DNA of 64,000 nt from Deinococcus sp. Marseille-Q6407 (lineage in GTDB: Bacteria; Deinococcota; Deinococci; Deinococcales; Deinococcaceae), in the NCBI RefSeq assembly GCF_946848805.1, contig NZ_CAMPFU010000002.1, positions 704,501 to 768,500 on the forward strand. The letters run 5' to 3'. Below, piece after piece: positions 27,141-37,416 of the stretch (the first letter of the stretch is position 1; each line of letters opens with the position of its first letter). The notes beneath the pieces were generated by a model, which saw nothing but the letters and a program-made list of their open reading frames with translations, was not told where the DNA came from and ran no database searches. The position numbers and the translations under genes are program-made.

Positions 27141-29213
27141 ATGACTCACACTGAAACTGAAACTATTCCCGAAAACCAACTGTTTATCACCACCGCCATC
27201 GACTATGCCAACGGCGTGCCGCACATCGGCCACGTCTTTGAAAAGATTCTGGCCGACGCCATCGCCCGCTATCAGCGCCTCTCGGGCCGGCCCACTCACC
27301 TGCTGCTGGGCACCGACGAGCACGGCGAAAAGATTCTCAAGGCCGCTGCCGCGCAGGGCCTGACCGCCCAGGAACTGGTCAACGACCTCTCCGAGCGGGC
27401 TTTCCAGGGCCTGTGGAAACGGCTGGACATCAGCCTGGACGAGTTTGTCCGCACCACCGATCCCCAGCACCAGGAATTCGTGCAGCGGATTTTGCAGCGG
27501 GTCTATGACGCCGGCGACATCTACTTTGCCGAGTACGAGGGCCTGTATTCGGTGGGCAGCGAACGCTACGTGACCGAAAAGGAACTGGTGGAAGGCCCCG
27601 ACGGTGTCTGGCGCGTGCCCGGCGACAAGGAGCCGCCCGAACTGCGGCGCGAGGCCAACTACTTTTTCAAGATGGAAAAGTACCAGCCCTGGCTGCGTGA
27701 GTATCTGGAAGCCCACCCGGACCTGATTCAGCCGACCGGCTTCCGCAACGAGGTGCTGGAAATGCTGCGCGAGCCGCTGGGCGACCTCAGCATCTCGCGG
27801 CCCCGCGAGCGGATTCCCTGGGGTGTGCCGATTCCCTGGGACCCCGAACACGTCACCTACGTGTGGTTCGACGCGCTGCTGGCTTACCTCTCGGGCCCAG
27901 TCAGCAAGGGCGCACCCGAGGACGTGACCGGGCAGACCTGGCACGTGATTGGCAAGGATATTCTCAAGCCGCACGCCATTTTCTGGCCCACCATGCTGAA
28001 GTCTGCCGGGCTGCCGATGTACGAGCGCCTGATTGTCCACAGCCACATCCTGGCCGAGGACGGCCGCAAGATGGGCAAGTCGCTGGGCAACGCTATCGAC
28101 CCCGAAACGCTGGTGGCCGATTTTCCGCTGGATTCTATTCGCTACAGTCTGCTGCGCGAATCCAGCATGGGTGCCGACACCCCCTACGGCGAGACGATTC
28201 TGGTGAGCCGCCACAACGGTGAGCTGGCCAACGACCTGGGCAACCTGCTGGCCCGCAGCCTCAGCATGATCGAGAAATACCGCGCTGGCGTGATTCCGAC
28301 GCCCGGCGAGTACGGCGAGCGCGAGCAGCGCATTATCAGCGACGCTCGGGCACTGCCAGGCCGGGTGCTGGGGCTGGTGGGCGACTTCCGGCTGAATATG
28401 GCCCTGGACGCCGCCATGGCCTTTGTGCGCGACCTGAACCGCTACATTGCCGAGAGCGAGCCCTGGAAGCTGGCCAAGGACGAGGCACAGGCCGGCCGGC
28501 TGGACACCGTGCTGTACACCGTGGCCGAGGGCCTGCGGATTGCCAGTGTGGCCCTGGAAGGCGCCATCCCCGGCAAGGCCCGCGAACTGCGCCGGCAGCT
28601 GGGCCTGGGAGGCGAGAACTACGTGCTGGAAGAAGCCTGGGGCCTGACCCCGGCCGGCACCCGCATTCAGGCCGGCGATGTGCTGTTCCCCAAGCTGGAG
28701 CTGCCCGAAAAGCCCGGCGAGACGGAAGCGGCCGCCACCCCTGCCAGCAACGCCGCAGACAAGAAGTCCAAGAAGAAATCCCGCCCAGAAGGAGCACACA
28801 CCATGTCCGAAACGACCGCCGATCAGCCTGCTGCCACCGAGCAGGCCCAGGCTCAGGCCCCGGAAGCTGCCGAGGAAAGCACCCCCGAAATCACCATTGA
28901 CGATTTCCTGAAGGTGGACCTGCGCCTGGCCGAAGTGCTGGCCTGTGAACCGCTGGAAAACGCCGACAAGCTGCTCAAGTTCACCCTCAAGGTGGGAGAC
29001 GAAGAACGCACCATCCTGAGCGGGATCCGCAAGTGGTTCCCTGAGCCGGCCGAGCTGGTGGGCAAGCGGGTGGTGATCGTGGCGAACCTGGCCCCCCGCA
29101 AGATGCGCGGCATCATGAGCCAGGGCATGATCCTGAGCGCCGAGGGCGAGAACGGCGAGCTGGACCTGCTGACGGTGGATAAGCCGCTGCCCGGCGGCTC
29201 GCAGGTACGCTGA
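27141..29213 (+). CDS. metG: Methionyl-tRNA synthetase with C-terminal tRNA-binding domain
   Basis: A 690-residue class I synthetase charging tRNA-Met. The HIGH-type motif is [10 protein letters not shown]; the KMSKS loop reads RKMGKSLGN (about 310). Where Thermus MetRS has zinc-knuckle cysteines, this protein has [14 protein letters not shown] and a loop without cysteine, so the zinc is apparently lost. Residues about 500-545 end in a Lys-rich linker, and from Met555 on the chain is a complete Trbp111/EMAP-like OB domain ([17 protein letters not shown] ... [14 protein letters not shown]). An AGGAAG ribosome site precedes ATG 27141. An in-frame ATG at 28803 has its own strong ribosome site. 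Confidence 0.94.
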   Translation: MTHTETETIPENQLFITTAIDYANGVPHIGHVFEKILADAIARYQRLSGRPTHLLLGTDEHGEKILKAAAAQGLTAQELVNDLSERAFQGLWKRLDISLDEFVRTTDPQHQEFVQRILQRVYDAGDIYFAEYEGLYSVGSERYVTEKELVEGPDGVWRVPGDKEPPELRREANYFFKMEKYQPWLREYLEAHPDLIQPTGFRNEVLEMLREPLGDLSISRPRERIPWGVPIPWDPEHVTYVWFDALLAYLSGPVSKGAPEDVTGQTWHVIGKDILKPHAIFWPTMLKSAGLPMYERLIVHSHILAEDGRKMGKSLGNAIDPETLVADFPLDSIRYSLLRESSMGADTPYGETILVSRHNGELANDLGNLLARSLSMIEKYRAGVIPTPGEYGEREQRIISDARALPGRVLGLVGDFRLNMALDAAMAFVRDLNRYIAESEPWKLAKDEAQAGRLDTVLYTVAEGLRIASVALEGAIPGKARELRRQLGLGGENYVLEEAWGLTPAGTRIQAGDVLFPKLELPEKPGETEAAATPASNAADKKSKKKSRPEGAHTMSETTADQPAATEQAQAQAPEAAEESTPEITIDDFLKVDLRLAEVLACEPLENADKLLKFTLKVGDEERTILSGIRKWFPEPAELVGKRVVIVANLAPRKMRGIMSQGMILSAEGENGELDLLTVDKPLPGGSQVR
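28787..28805 (+). promoter_or_regulatory. Internal ribosome-binding site and start in metG
   Basis: AGAAGGAG (28787-28794) stands 8 nt before an in-frame ATG at 28803. Initiation here would give a separate 136-residue tRNA-binding protein identical to the C-terminal domain of MetRS. The sequence looks like the junction of two formerly separate genes. Confidence 0.5.
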
Positions 29214-29228
29214 GCCGCAGCAAAGCAG

Positions 29229-29270
29229 GAAAAAGCCGCCGGAGGACGAGTTCTGCTCCGGCGGCTTTTT
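29229..29270. terminator. Bidirectional terminator between metG and the acetyltransferase gene
   Basis: GCCGCCGGAG and CTCCGGCGGC form a perfect 10-bp stem, with AAAA before it and TTTTT after it, so it serves both converging genes. Confidence 0.9.
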
Positions 29271-29274
29271 CCTA

Positions 29275-29922
29275 TTAGCCTTGCCCAGGCTGAAAGCTGT
29301 CCAGGCGCCCCTGCAACTCCTGGTAAAACTGGGCCACATGCCAGCCGTCACAGGCGGCGTGATTGACCTTGACCGCCAATGGCAGCCAGAGCCGCCCGGC
29401 CCGTTCCTGATAGCGGCCCGCCGTGAACACCGGCAGCAGATACTCGTCTTCGCCGGCGAACGACAGCTCGAAGGCGCTCAGGCCCAGCCAGGGAACGATA
29501 GAAATGTTAATAGCTCCGGCCGGCGCCGGTCCCGCCGGTCCCTTGGGCTGGAAGCCGGGGCTGGCTGCGAAAGCGGCCTGGTCAGCCTGAAAAGCCGCCA
29601 GGAAAGCCGGGAAGGAATCTGCCAGCTCGGTCCAGAGCACTGCGAAGGTCTCGCTCTCTGGCCGGAAGACTGTATAGGCCGGCAGAATCCTGTCCCAGAC
29701 GCCCGGCTGGCCGCCTTGCAGGGTCATCCGCAGGGCCGGCAGGGTATTGACCGCCTGGCAGATGGAATAGATCAGCGCCGGAGCGAACGGCACCGGCGCC
29801 GCTTTCAGGGCCGTGACCTCCACCTCGGCCGTCACGTTGAAGGTGCAGGAGGCAGCCTGGTAATGCCGGAAGGTGTCCGCGCGGGGCCAGGAGTTCAGGT
29901 CAAGCGGCTGAAAGACAGGCGT
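29275..29922 (-). CDS. Chloramphenicol acetyltransferase-like protein with ACG at the start position
   Basis: Full-length type-A CAT homologue of 215 residues if read from ACG 29922. The N-terminus FQPLDLNSWPRADTFRHYQ matches the first CAT helix, YTVFRPESETFAVLW and LPVFTAGRYQ follow, and the active site VNHAACDGWH keeps catalytic His188 and the structural Asp. No ATG, GTG or TTG occurs between the upstream TAG and CAT-matching codons. A TAGCCT -10 box (29934-29929) lies exactly 6 nt before ACG, where a leaderless start codon is expected. GTG 29835 would drop 29 conserved residues. Either ACG is used, or a T-to-C change has silenced the gene. The acyl acceptor is unknown. Confidence 0.7.
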   Translation of the reverse strand, partial: TPVFQPLDLNSWPRADTFRHYQAASCTFNVTAEVEVTALKAAPVPFAPALIYSICQAVNTLPALRMTLQGGQPGVWDRILPAYTVFRPESETFAVLWTELADSFPAFLAAFQADQAAFAASPGFQPKGPAGPAPAGAINISIVPWLGLSAFELSFAGEDEYLLPVFTAGRYQERAGRLWLPLAVKVNHAACDGWHVAQFYQELQGRLDSFQPGQG

Positions 29923-29977
29923 GGGCCGAGGCTAGAGCAAAAACCAGCCCGGCGCCTGCCCTGCCGGTTGTCCAGCC

Positions 29978-30526
29978 TCAGGCCCCCACCGCATTGCCCG
30001 GCACCAGCGCCACCCGGCCAATCATGTATACGCAGCCGGCCAGAAACAGGGTGATGATCGGCAGCAGCTTTAGGCCGATATTCACGCCCAGAAAGTCACC
30101 GTTCCAGCGGCCACGGGCCAGCGCCCCGACAGCCAGCAGACTAAAGAGGGTAAAGGCGGTGTACATCCAGTGTTCCAGGTCGCGTGGCGGGTCGGCGGGC
30201 AGGCAGTAGCGGGTCAGGTCGGATACCTGGCCGCACAGCCGCTGCTGCACGTCGGCGGGCGCGGCGACGGCGCTGGGCACCTTGCCGCCGCTGATGGCCA
30301 GAATCAGCCCGGTGACGACCGGCAGCAGCGCCAGCACGCAGGTCAGGCCCAGCCAGCCCAGAAAGCCGGCACCCACCCGGCCCTTGAAGGCCGGCGCCAG
30401 GCTCCAGATGAACAGAACGGTGGAAGCCAGCGCCAGTGGCGTGGGCGCCAGCGACAGCAGCGGGAAAGCCGCCACCCAGCTGTTGGGCCAGACAAAATCG
30501 TGCAGCGTTTTTAGAAAGTCAATCAC
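29978..30526 (-). CDS. Small membrane protein of unknown function
   Basis: 182 residues with about four transmembrane segments: WVAAFPLLSLAPTPLALAST, LGWLGLTCVLALLPVVTG, YTAFTLFSLLAVGAL and LLPIITLFLAGCVYMIG, plus a loop with two cysteines (QQRLCGQVSDLTRYC). I do not recognise a family. Its GTG start overlaps the stop of the von Willebrand lipoprotein gene by four bases (GTGA), so the two are co-translated and probably act together in the envelope. Confidence 0.68.
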   Translation of the reverse strand: MIDFLKTLHDFVWPNSWVAAFPLLSLAPTPLALASTVLFIWSLAPAFKGRVGAGFLGWLGLTCVLALLPVVTGLILAISGGKVPSAVAAPADVQQRLCGQVSDLTRYCLPADPPRDLEHWMYTAFTLFSLLAVGALARGRWNGDFLGVNIGLKLLPIITLFLAGCVYMIGRVALVPGNAVGA

Positions 30527-32844
30527 TCGGCGTCCTCATATCCCTTGAACTGTACTTCGGTGCCGGCGGGCAGGAAAGTCCCGGGGCGCAGCGGCGGGTT
30601 GGGGCCAGGCTCGCCGCGCAGGCGCGGGCGCAGCAGCCGCAGCCGCGCCGGAATATCGGCGATCAGGACCCGGCCGCCCAGCAGCGTGACCCGCAGGCCA
30701 CGCAGCGAGGGTGCCTTGCAGGCGTCGCCCAGGTCGGTGATGCCGCCCGGCAGCCCCAGGTGATGCTCGGCGTAGCGGCCGATCACCTTGAGGGTCGCGC
30801 CGTCGGAGGTCAGGCGCAGCGGCAGGCCCAGGCCGCTCAGCTCGCCCAGAGGTGGGGTGCGGGCGCGGCTGGATTCGGCCATCTGGAGCCCCAGCAAGGT
30901 GCCGGGGCGCACCACATCGCCGGGCGACAGCAGCCGGGTGCCCTGCGAGACTTCCAGGTCGGCCGGCACCCGCAGCAGCCGCAGCCCGGCGCGGTGCCGC
31001 TCCATTCGCAGGCCGCTGAGGTGCGGCACGCCGGCCACCTGTCCCACGTCGAAAGCGCCGCTGGCCGGCGCGTTGACTGCGCCCATCCGCCCGTCGGTGC
31101 CGAACAGGCACAGAAACCGGTCTTCCGAATATTCCAGGCCCTCGATGGTGGGCACGTCCTGCTCGAAGGCGGGGCTGTAAGCGGCCGCCGGGCTGACCGG
31201 CTCCGCCTGCGACACCGTCACGTAGCGCACCCGCTCTTCCCCGCCGGTGCTGCGGGCTCGCTCGGCAATCAGCGGCGCAGCGCTGGCGGCGCGGCGGCGC
31301 ACCTGCTGCCTCTGCCGGGCCACCAGCGCCAGGGCCAGCAGCCCACCCAGCAGGGCCAGGCCCAGCAGCAACGGCCAGAGCGAGCGCTTCCCAGGCTGGC
31401 GGGCGGTCGTCGCCGCACCTGAAGCCTGGGCTGCGCTGGCTGGGTTTGCGCTGTCCGGATCAGGGCCAGCGTCCGGCTCGGCCCGGCCCGGGCGGGTATC
31501 GGCCACCGGCACCACCTGTCCGGCCAGCGTGCCGGCCCCACCGGTGATGGTGGTCAGCGGCAGCGCGGTGCCGCCGGGCAGCAGCCATTCCAGTGGCACG
31601 CTCTGACCGGCGGCCAGCCCGGTGTTGGTCACCCGGATGCCCACCTGCCGGCTGCCCGGCTCGTACAGCAGCTCGGGGCTCAGGCCACCGGCCGGCGCCA
31701 CATTGAAGCCCGAACCCAGCAGATCCTTATCGCGCACAGCCGGGCTGAGGGCGTAGCGCAGCGTGACCGACTCGCCGGGGCGCAGGCGGCGGTCGGCGCC
31801 GGGGTTCAGCCAGCGCAGGCCCTCGGTGCCGGAGAGGGCAAAACGTAGCAGGGTGCGCTGCGGCCGGATGACGCCGCCAGCCGCCTGGGCTGCGGTGGCC
31901 GTTCCCGAAGCCTGCACACCGGAGGCCTGGGCCTGCGCGGCCGGTGCCTGGTCCGGCTCGGCGCACAGCAGCCCGGCGGTGCCGTCGGGCACCTGACCCA
32001 GCACCCGCAGCGGCACCGTACTGCTCTCCACCCGGTCCTTTTGCAGCGACACCTGGCTCAGGCGCGGCAGCATCGGCATGGCCAGCTGCACCGGCGTGCC
32101 GTCAGGCAGGTTCAGGCTGAGGGCTTCCGGCGAGCGCACCGGCTGAATACGGGTGCCCAGGCTGGTCAGGTCCGGCAGCTGGCCCACCGGGTAGGTGCGG
32201 GCCTCGGCGTAGCGGCTGGCCTGCACCGCCTGCAGGGCGTCGGCCGGAATCTGGGTGCCCAGGGCCAGATAGTGAAAGCTGTCCAGCGGGCCGCGCGCCT
32301 GAAAAGCCGACAGCCCCTGCGCGGCACTCACCCGGCGGGCCGGGTCGTTGTCAACCCCGTCGGTCAGCACGAACACGTTGGTGAGCTGCTTGGGATCGGG
32401 GCGGATGGTGGGCAGCGCCTTGTTCAGCGAGCGGTAGAGATAAGTGTTGTTGCCATTGGCCTGCAGGGCCGCCATGTCCCGGTCAAAAGCGGCGCGGTCA
32501 GCCGGCAGAGTGTAGCTGTGGTGCGAGCGCAGCCCGCTGTCGAAAGTGAACAGCTCCAGCGCCTGCGGCCGGCGCTCGTTCACGTAGCGCACGATGGCCG
32601 CCTTGACCCCGGCAAAGATGTCTGCCCGGCCGTCACCCAGACCCACCATGCTGCCACTGGTGTCCAGCATGAACACGGCGCGGGTCTGGGTCGGCAGGGC
32701 CGCAGCGTCGTCTCCGGGCAGGGCGCAGGCTTCTGCCGGGGCGGTGGTGGCAGCGGCCGAGGAGTCAGCCGGCCCGGCGCCTGGGGCCGAGCAGCCGGCC
32801 AGCAGCAGCAGGCCCAGGCAGAACAGAGGGAGGGGTCGTGGCAT
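30523..32844 (-). CDS. Von Willebrand factor A-domain lipoprotein
   Basis: A 773-residue envelope protein. Lipobox LLAGC puts the lipidated cysteine at 18. The VWA domain follows with the metal-ion site DTSGS (Asp61), TYLYRSLNKALP and FVLTDGVDND, all MIDAS elements intact. The middle is a beta-rich extracytoplasmic region, then a transmembrane helix near 475-497 (LWPLLLGLALLGGLLALALVA), then a 270-residue C-terminal part that may be FHA-like or beta-rich (SQGTRLLSPGDVVRPGTLLGLQM). A lipid anchor plus a later membrane helix is unusual. Start 32844 has GGAAGG 4 nt upstream; ATG 32856 in frame is the alternative. Coupled to the downstream small membrane protein. Confidence 0.75.
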   Translation of the reverse strand: MPRPLPLFCLGLLLLAGCSAPGAGPADSSAAATTAPAEACALPGDDAAALPTQTRAVFMLDTSGSMVGLGDGRADIFAGVKAAIVRYVNERRPQALELFTFDSGLRSHHSYTLPADRAAFDRDMAALQANGNNTYLYRSLNKALPTIRPDPKQLTNVFVLTDGVDNDPARRVSAAQGLSAFQARGPLDSFHYLALGTQIPADALQAVQASRYAEARTYPVGQLPDLTSLGTRIQPVRSPEALSLNLPDGTPVQLAMPMLPRLSQVSLQKDRVESSTVPLRVLGQVPDGTAGLLCAEPDQAPAAQAQASGVQASGTATAAQAAGGVIRPQRTLLRFALSGTEGLRWLNPGADRRLRPGESVTLRYALSPAVRDKDLLGSGFNVAPAGGLSPELLYEPGSRQVGIRVTNTGLAAGQSVPLEWLLPGGTALPLTTITGGAGTLAGQVVPVADTRPGRAEPDAGPDPDSANPASAAQASGAATTARQPGKRSLWPLLLGLALLGGLLALALVARQRQQVRRRAASAAPLIAERARSTGGEERVRYVTVSQAEPVSPAAAYSPAFEQDVPTIEGLEYSEDRFLCLFGTDGRMGAVNAPASGAFDVGQVAGVPHLSGLRMERHRAGLRLLRVPADLEVSQGTRLLSPGDVVRPGTLLGLQMAESSRARTPPLGELSGLGLPLRLTSDGATLKVIGRYAEHHLGLPGGITDLGDACKAPSLRGLRVTLLGGRVLIADIPARLRLLRPRLRGEPGPNPPLRPGTFLPAGTEVQFKGYEDAE

Positions 32845-32941
32845 GTTGCCTTCCATTGTGCCCCGAACCCGGCAACTATGAAAAGGGTCACGCTTCGGGC
32901 GGGGCCGCTGGCCAGCTGATTACGCTCAGAACATATTCTCA

Positions 32942-32979
32942 GTTTTGCATTTCGCAAAACCTGCCTCACGTGCTAGACT
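32942..32979 (+). promoter_or_regulatory. gyrB promoter with a radiation/desiccation response motif-like palindrome
   Basis: TTTTGCATTTCGCAAAA (32943-32959) is a perfect palindrome around its centre, with 7-bp arms GTTTTGC/GCAAAAC when one flanking base on each side is counted. It has the 17-bp length and TT.TG/CA.AA ends of the Deinococcus RDRM (consensus TTATGTCATTGACATAA), the operator of the DdrO repressor, and gyrB is an established RDRM-regulon member. It overlaps the -35 position of a promoter with -10 TAGACT (32974-32979). Binding would block transcription until DdrO is cleaved by IrrE/PprI. The leader would be about 150 nt. Confidence 0.75.
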
Positions 32980-33060
32980 GTGAAGGTGCCTGCACAGGGG
33001 CCAGCACGGCCTCTGACTCAACATTTCTCCCTTGCCCGCGTCGCTCCTTTTCTGCTCTAG

Positions 33061-35106
<2,046 letters not shown>

Positions 35107-35126
35107 GTTCCGCTCGGTAGATAGAA

Positions 35127-35163
35127 GAAGCCCTCTCCCGCTGAAGGAGGGGGCTTTCTTTAT
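35127..35163 (+). terminator. Intrinsic terminator after gyrB
   Basis: AAGCCCTCTCC pairs with GGAGGGGGCTT around a CGCTGAA loop with one mismatch, followed by TCTTTAT. It may also serve the converging bioY. Confidence 0.75.
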
Positions 35164-35173
35164 CTGTATAAAC

Positions 35174-35749
35174 TCAGCGGCGCGCGAAAGCCCAGGCTGC
35201 CGGCAGCAGCAAGGCGGCCAGGCCGATCTTAAGGGCGTCGCCCAGGACAAAGGGGTAGAGACCGTTTGCCAGCAGCGTCTGACCGTGCATGCCGGTCACG
35301 GCGCTCAGCCAGGGCAGGCCGAAAGCGTAAATCACCACGCTGGCCGCCAGCATCGCTGCGGCGGCGCCGGGAACGTTGCGGTCCAGCCCAAAACGCTGCA
35401 CCAGCCAGCCAATCATGGCCGCGGCAAAGGGATAGCTCAGCAGACAGCCGCCGGTCGGCCCAAAAAACTTGGCGATAGAAGCGCTGCCTCCGGCAAACAC
35501 CGGCAGGCCCGCTGCGCCCAGCACCAGGTACAGGGCCAGGGCCGCAAAGCCGCGCTTCCAGCCCAGGGCTGCACCGACCAGCAGCACACCCAGGGTTTGC
35601 AGAGTGATCGGCACCGGCTGCAGCGGAATCTCAGCCTGGGCAAACAGGGCGACCAGCAGGGCGCCGCCGGCGACGAGCAGCAGGTCGCGGACAAACGAGG
35701 GAGCAGGGGCCAGCGTGCCGGCCAGGGTGGGGTGGGTGGTCTGGGTCAT
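35174..35749 (-). CDS. bioY: Biotin ECF transporter S component
   Basis: A 191-residue integral membrane protein with six hydrophobic segments, the substrate-binding subunit for biotin uptake. Family blocks: PLQPVPITLQTLGVLLVGAALG, LYLVLGAAGLPVFAGG, FGPTGGCLLSYPFAA. No ATPase or T component is adjacent, so it probably uses shared ECF modules or works alone. AAGGAG lies 9 nt before the ATG. The space up to birA (35750-35945) has a TATGCT -10 candidate and a short AACC-n5-GGTT palindrome (35825-35837) that might be a biotin-responsive operator. birA lies just upstream, same strand. Confidence 0.9.
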   Translation of the reverse strand: MTQTTHPTLAGTLAPAPSFVRDLLLVAGGALLVALFAQAEIPLQPVPITLQTLGVLLVGAALGWKRGFAALALYLVLGAAGLPVFAGGSASIAKFFGPTGGCLLSYPFAAAMIGWLVQRFGLDRNVPGAAAAMLAASVVIYAFGLPWLSAVTGMHGQTLLANGLYPFVLGDALKIGLAALLLPAAWAFARR

Positions 35750-35945
35750 AGGGAAGTCTCCTTTTATCGGTCACAGCGGCAGGCCAGCTGAAACCCGGCC
35801 CATGCTGGACACCGGAAAGCAGGGAACCGCTGTGGTTTGGAATGCCTCAGCATAGCCCAGGCCACCCCGTTCGGCCAGAGGGCGCCCCGACCGAACCGGT
35901 GCCTGTAAACCCGGTCCAATTCTCTTTTCCCCCACTCGCTGAAGG

Positions 35946-36896
35946 CTAAAGCTCAGTCTGGGCCGGTGTCAGGCGTCCGACCAGTTCCACGTCGCCCGCT
36001 CCGACCCGGACCAACTGTCCGTCCGGCAAGGAGACCAGCAGGCTGCCCTGGTCGTCCAGGTCGCTGGCCCGGCCTTCCAGCACACCACTCTGTCCGTTCT
36101 GGGCGCTCTGGCCCGGCAGCTCAAAGCGCACCTGGCGGCCCAGGGTGGCGCTCACCGCTCGCCAGGCATCCAGCACTTCGGGAACCGGGGCCGAGAGCCA
36201 GTGTTCCAGTTCGCCCAGCACATCGGCCAGCAGCTCGGCGCGGGACACGCCGGGGCGGAACTGCTCGGCGGTGGCGGCCCCGGAAGGCGCCTGGCTCACG
36301 TTAATGCCGATGCCCAGCACCGCCTGCCGGGCTTCCTCGCCGCGCAGCTCCGCTTCCAGCAGGATGCCGGCCAGCTTACGGTCCTCTCCGTCCAGCAGGT
36401 CGTTGGGCCACTTCAGGAACCCGCCGCCCACCGCCCGCTGCAGCGCCACGCCGGCGGCCAGCGGCAGGGTGGGCAAGCTCGCCAGTGGCAGCGGCCCCCG
36501 CAGCAACACGCTGAACACCAGACTGCCGCCGCTGGTCTGCCAGGTGCGGCCCCGGCGGCCCCGGCCGGCCGTCTGCCGCTCGGCCACCACCACGGCGCCG
36601 TGGGAAGCGGGGCTCTGCGGGTCGGCGGCCCAGTCATGCAGGGTGTCCTGGGTGCTGCTCACCTCCCCGAAATACCGCAGCGCCTGACCAAACTGCCCCC
36701 GCACCGGCACCAGCCCTGGCGCCGGTGTGCCGGCGGCCAGCGCGTAGCCGGCCCGGCTCACCTCTAGCGGCACGCCCTGCTCCTGCAGGCGGTGGGCCAG
36801 CGAGTGGACGGTGACGCGGCTCAGCTCCAGGGCCGCACCCAGGGCGTCACCGGACTGGGGAGTATCGGTCAGCAGCGGCAGCAGGCGGTCAGGCAT
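35946..36896 (-). CDS. birA: Biotin--[acetyl-CoA-carboxylase] ligase, with N-terminal HTH
   Basis: A 316-residue biotin protein ligase. The N-terminus (residues 1-60, GDALGAALELSRVTVHSLAHRLQEQG) is a winged HTH as in E. coli BirA, so it may also repress biotin genes. Catalytic blocks: EVSSTQDTLHDW, QTAGRGRRGRTW (biotinyl-5'-AMP loop) and FLKWPNDLL, followed by the C-terminal SH3-like region. It would biotinylate the acyl-CoA carboxylases. bioY lies 196 nt downstream. CACAAT stands 7 nt before the ATG on the minus strand, a weak leaderless -10. An ATP/biotin switch on bioY is plausible but not shown. Confidence 0.88.
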   Translation of the reverse strand: MPDRLLPLLTDTPQSGDALGAALELSRVTVHSLAHRLQEQGVPLEVSRAGYALAAGTPAPGLVPVRGQFGQALRYFGEVSSTQDTLHDWAADPQSPASHGAVVVAERQTAGRGRRGRTWQTSGGSLVFSVLLRGPLPLASLPTLPLAAGVALQRAVGGGFLKWPNDLLDGEDRKLAGILLEAELRGEEARQAVLGIGINVSQAPSGAATAEQFRPGVSRAELLADVLGELEHWLSAPVPEVLDAWRAVSATLGRQVRFELPGQSAQNGQSGVLEGRASDLDDQGSLLVSLPDGQLVRVGAGDVELVGRLTPAQTEL

Positions 36897-36989
36897 ATAA
36901 CTTATTGTGCCGCAGGTTCTGCCTGGCGCTTGTAGGTCCAGCGCGCCCCGACCGTAGCGTCCGTCTCAGGGCGGTGGCAGGCGGTTTGC

Positions 36990-36995
36990 TATGCT
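36990..36995 (+). promoter_or_regulatory. -10 box fixing the start of the Fur-family gene
   Basis: TATGCT lies 7 nt before ATG 37003. The upstream in-frame ATG at 36991 is part of this box and is therefore unlikely to be translated. Confidence 0.6.
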
Positions 36996-37002
36996 GGAAG
37001 GC

Positions 37003-37416
37003 ATGACGATGGTACGCCAGACCAAGCAGCGCCAGGCGGTCATCGAGGTGTTACGCGCAGCCCGCTGTCATCCCGACGCCGCCTGGATCCATTCCGAAGT
37101 CCGCAAACTCCAGCCCACGGTCAGTCTGGGGACGGTTTACCGCACCCTGGACGCCCTGGTGCGTGACGGCGTGGCCGTGACGATTGAGCGGGCCGGCGGG
37201 GCCACCTGCTACGATTTTCGCCGCGAGGACGAGCACCACCACCACGCCGTCTGCCGGCAGTGCGGCGCGATTTTCGATATTGACGCCGAGCTGGTGCCGC
37301 CGCTGCCGGCCGGAGCCCTGCCGCAGGGCTTCCGGGTGACCGATGTCCGGCTGGAATTCATGGGCGTCTGCCCCTGCTGCGAAGCCGCGCAGGTTCCGGA
37401 ACCCGTGGCCTCTTGA
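37003..37416 (+). CDS. Fur-family metalloregulator
   Basis: A 137-residue winged-helix repressor. The DNA-binding half contains SLGTVYRTLDALVRDGV. The metal half contains DEHHHHAVCRQCG with His ligands and the first structural-zinc CxxC, and CPCC as the second CxxC. Deinococcus DR0865, a Fur homologue, controls manganese and iron transport (Mur/Fur type); this protein could match it, or be PerR- or Zur-like, which the sequence alone does not settle. Start 37003 rather than 36991 because of the TATGCT box. Its stop overlaps the TTG start of the next membrane-protein gene (TTGA). Confidence 0.83.
   Translation: MTMVRQTKQRQAVIEVLRAARCHPDAAWIHSEVRKLQPTVSLGTVYRTLDALVRDGVAVTIERAGGATCYDFRREDEHHHHAVCRQCGAIFDIDAELVPPLPAGALPQGFRVTDVRLEFMGVCPCCEAAQVPEPVAS

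Noticed and set aside
27087..29351. Long open frames antisense to metG and gyrB
   Set aside because: They are shadows of well-identified genes (also 33067-35250), with no homology, promoter or ribosome site.
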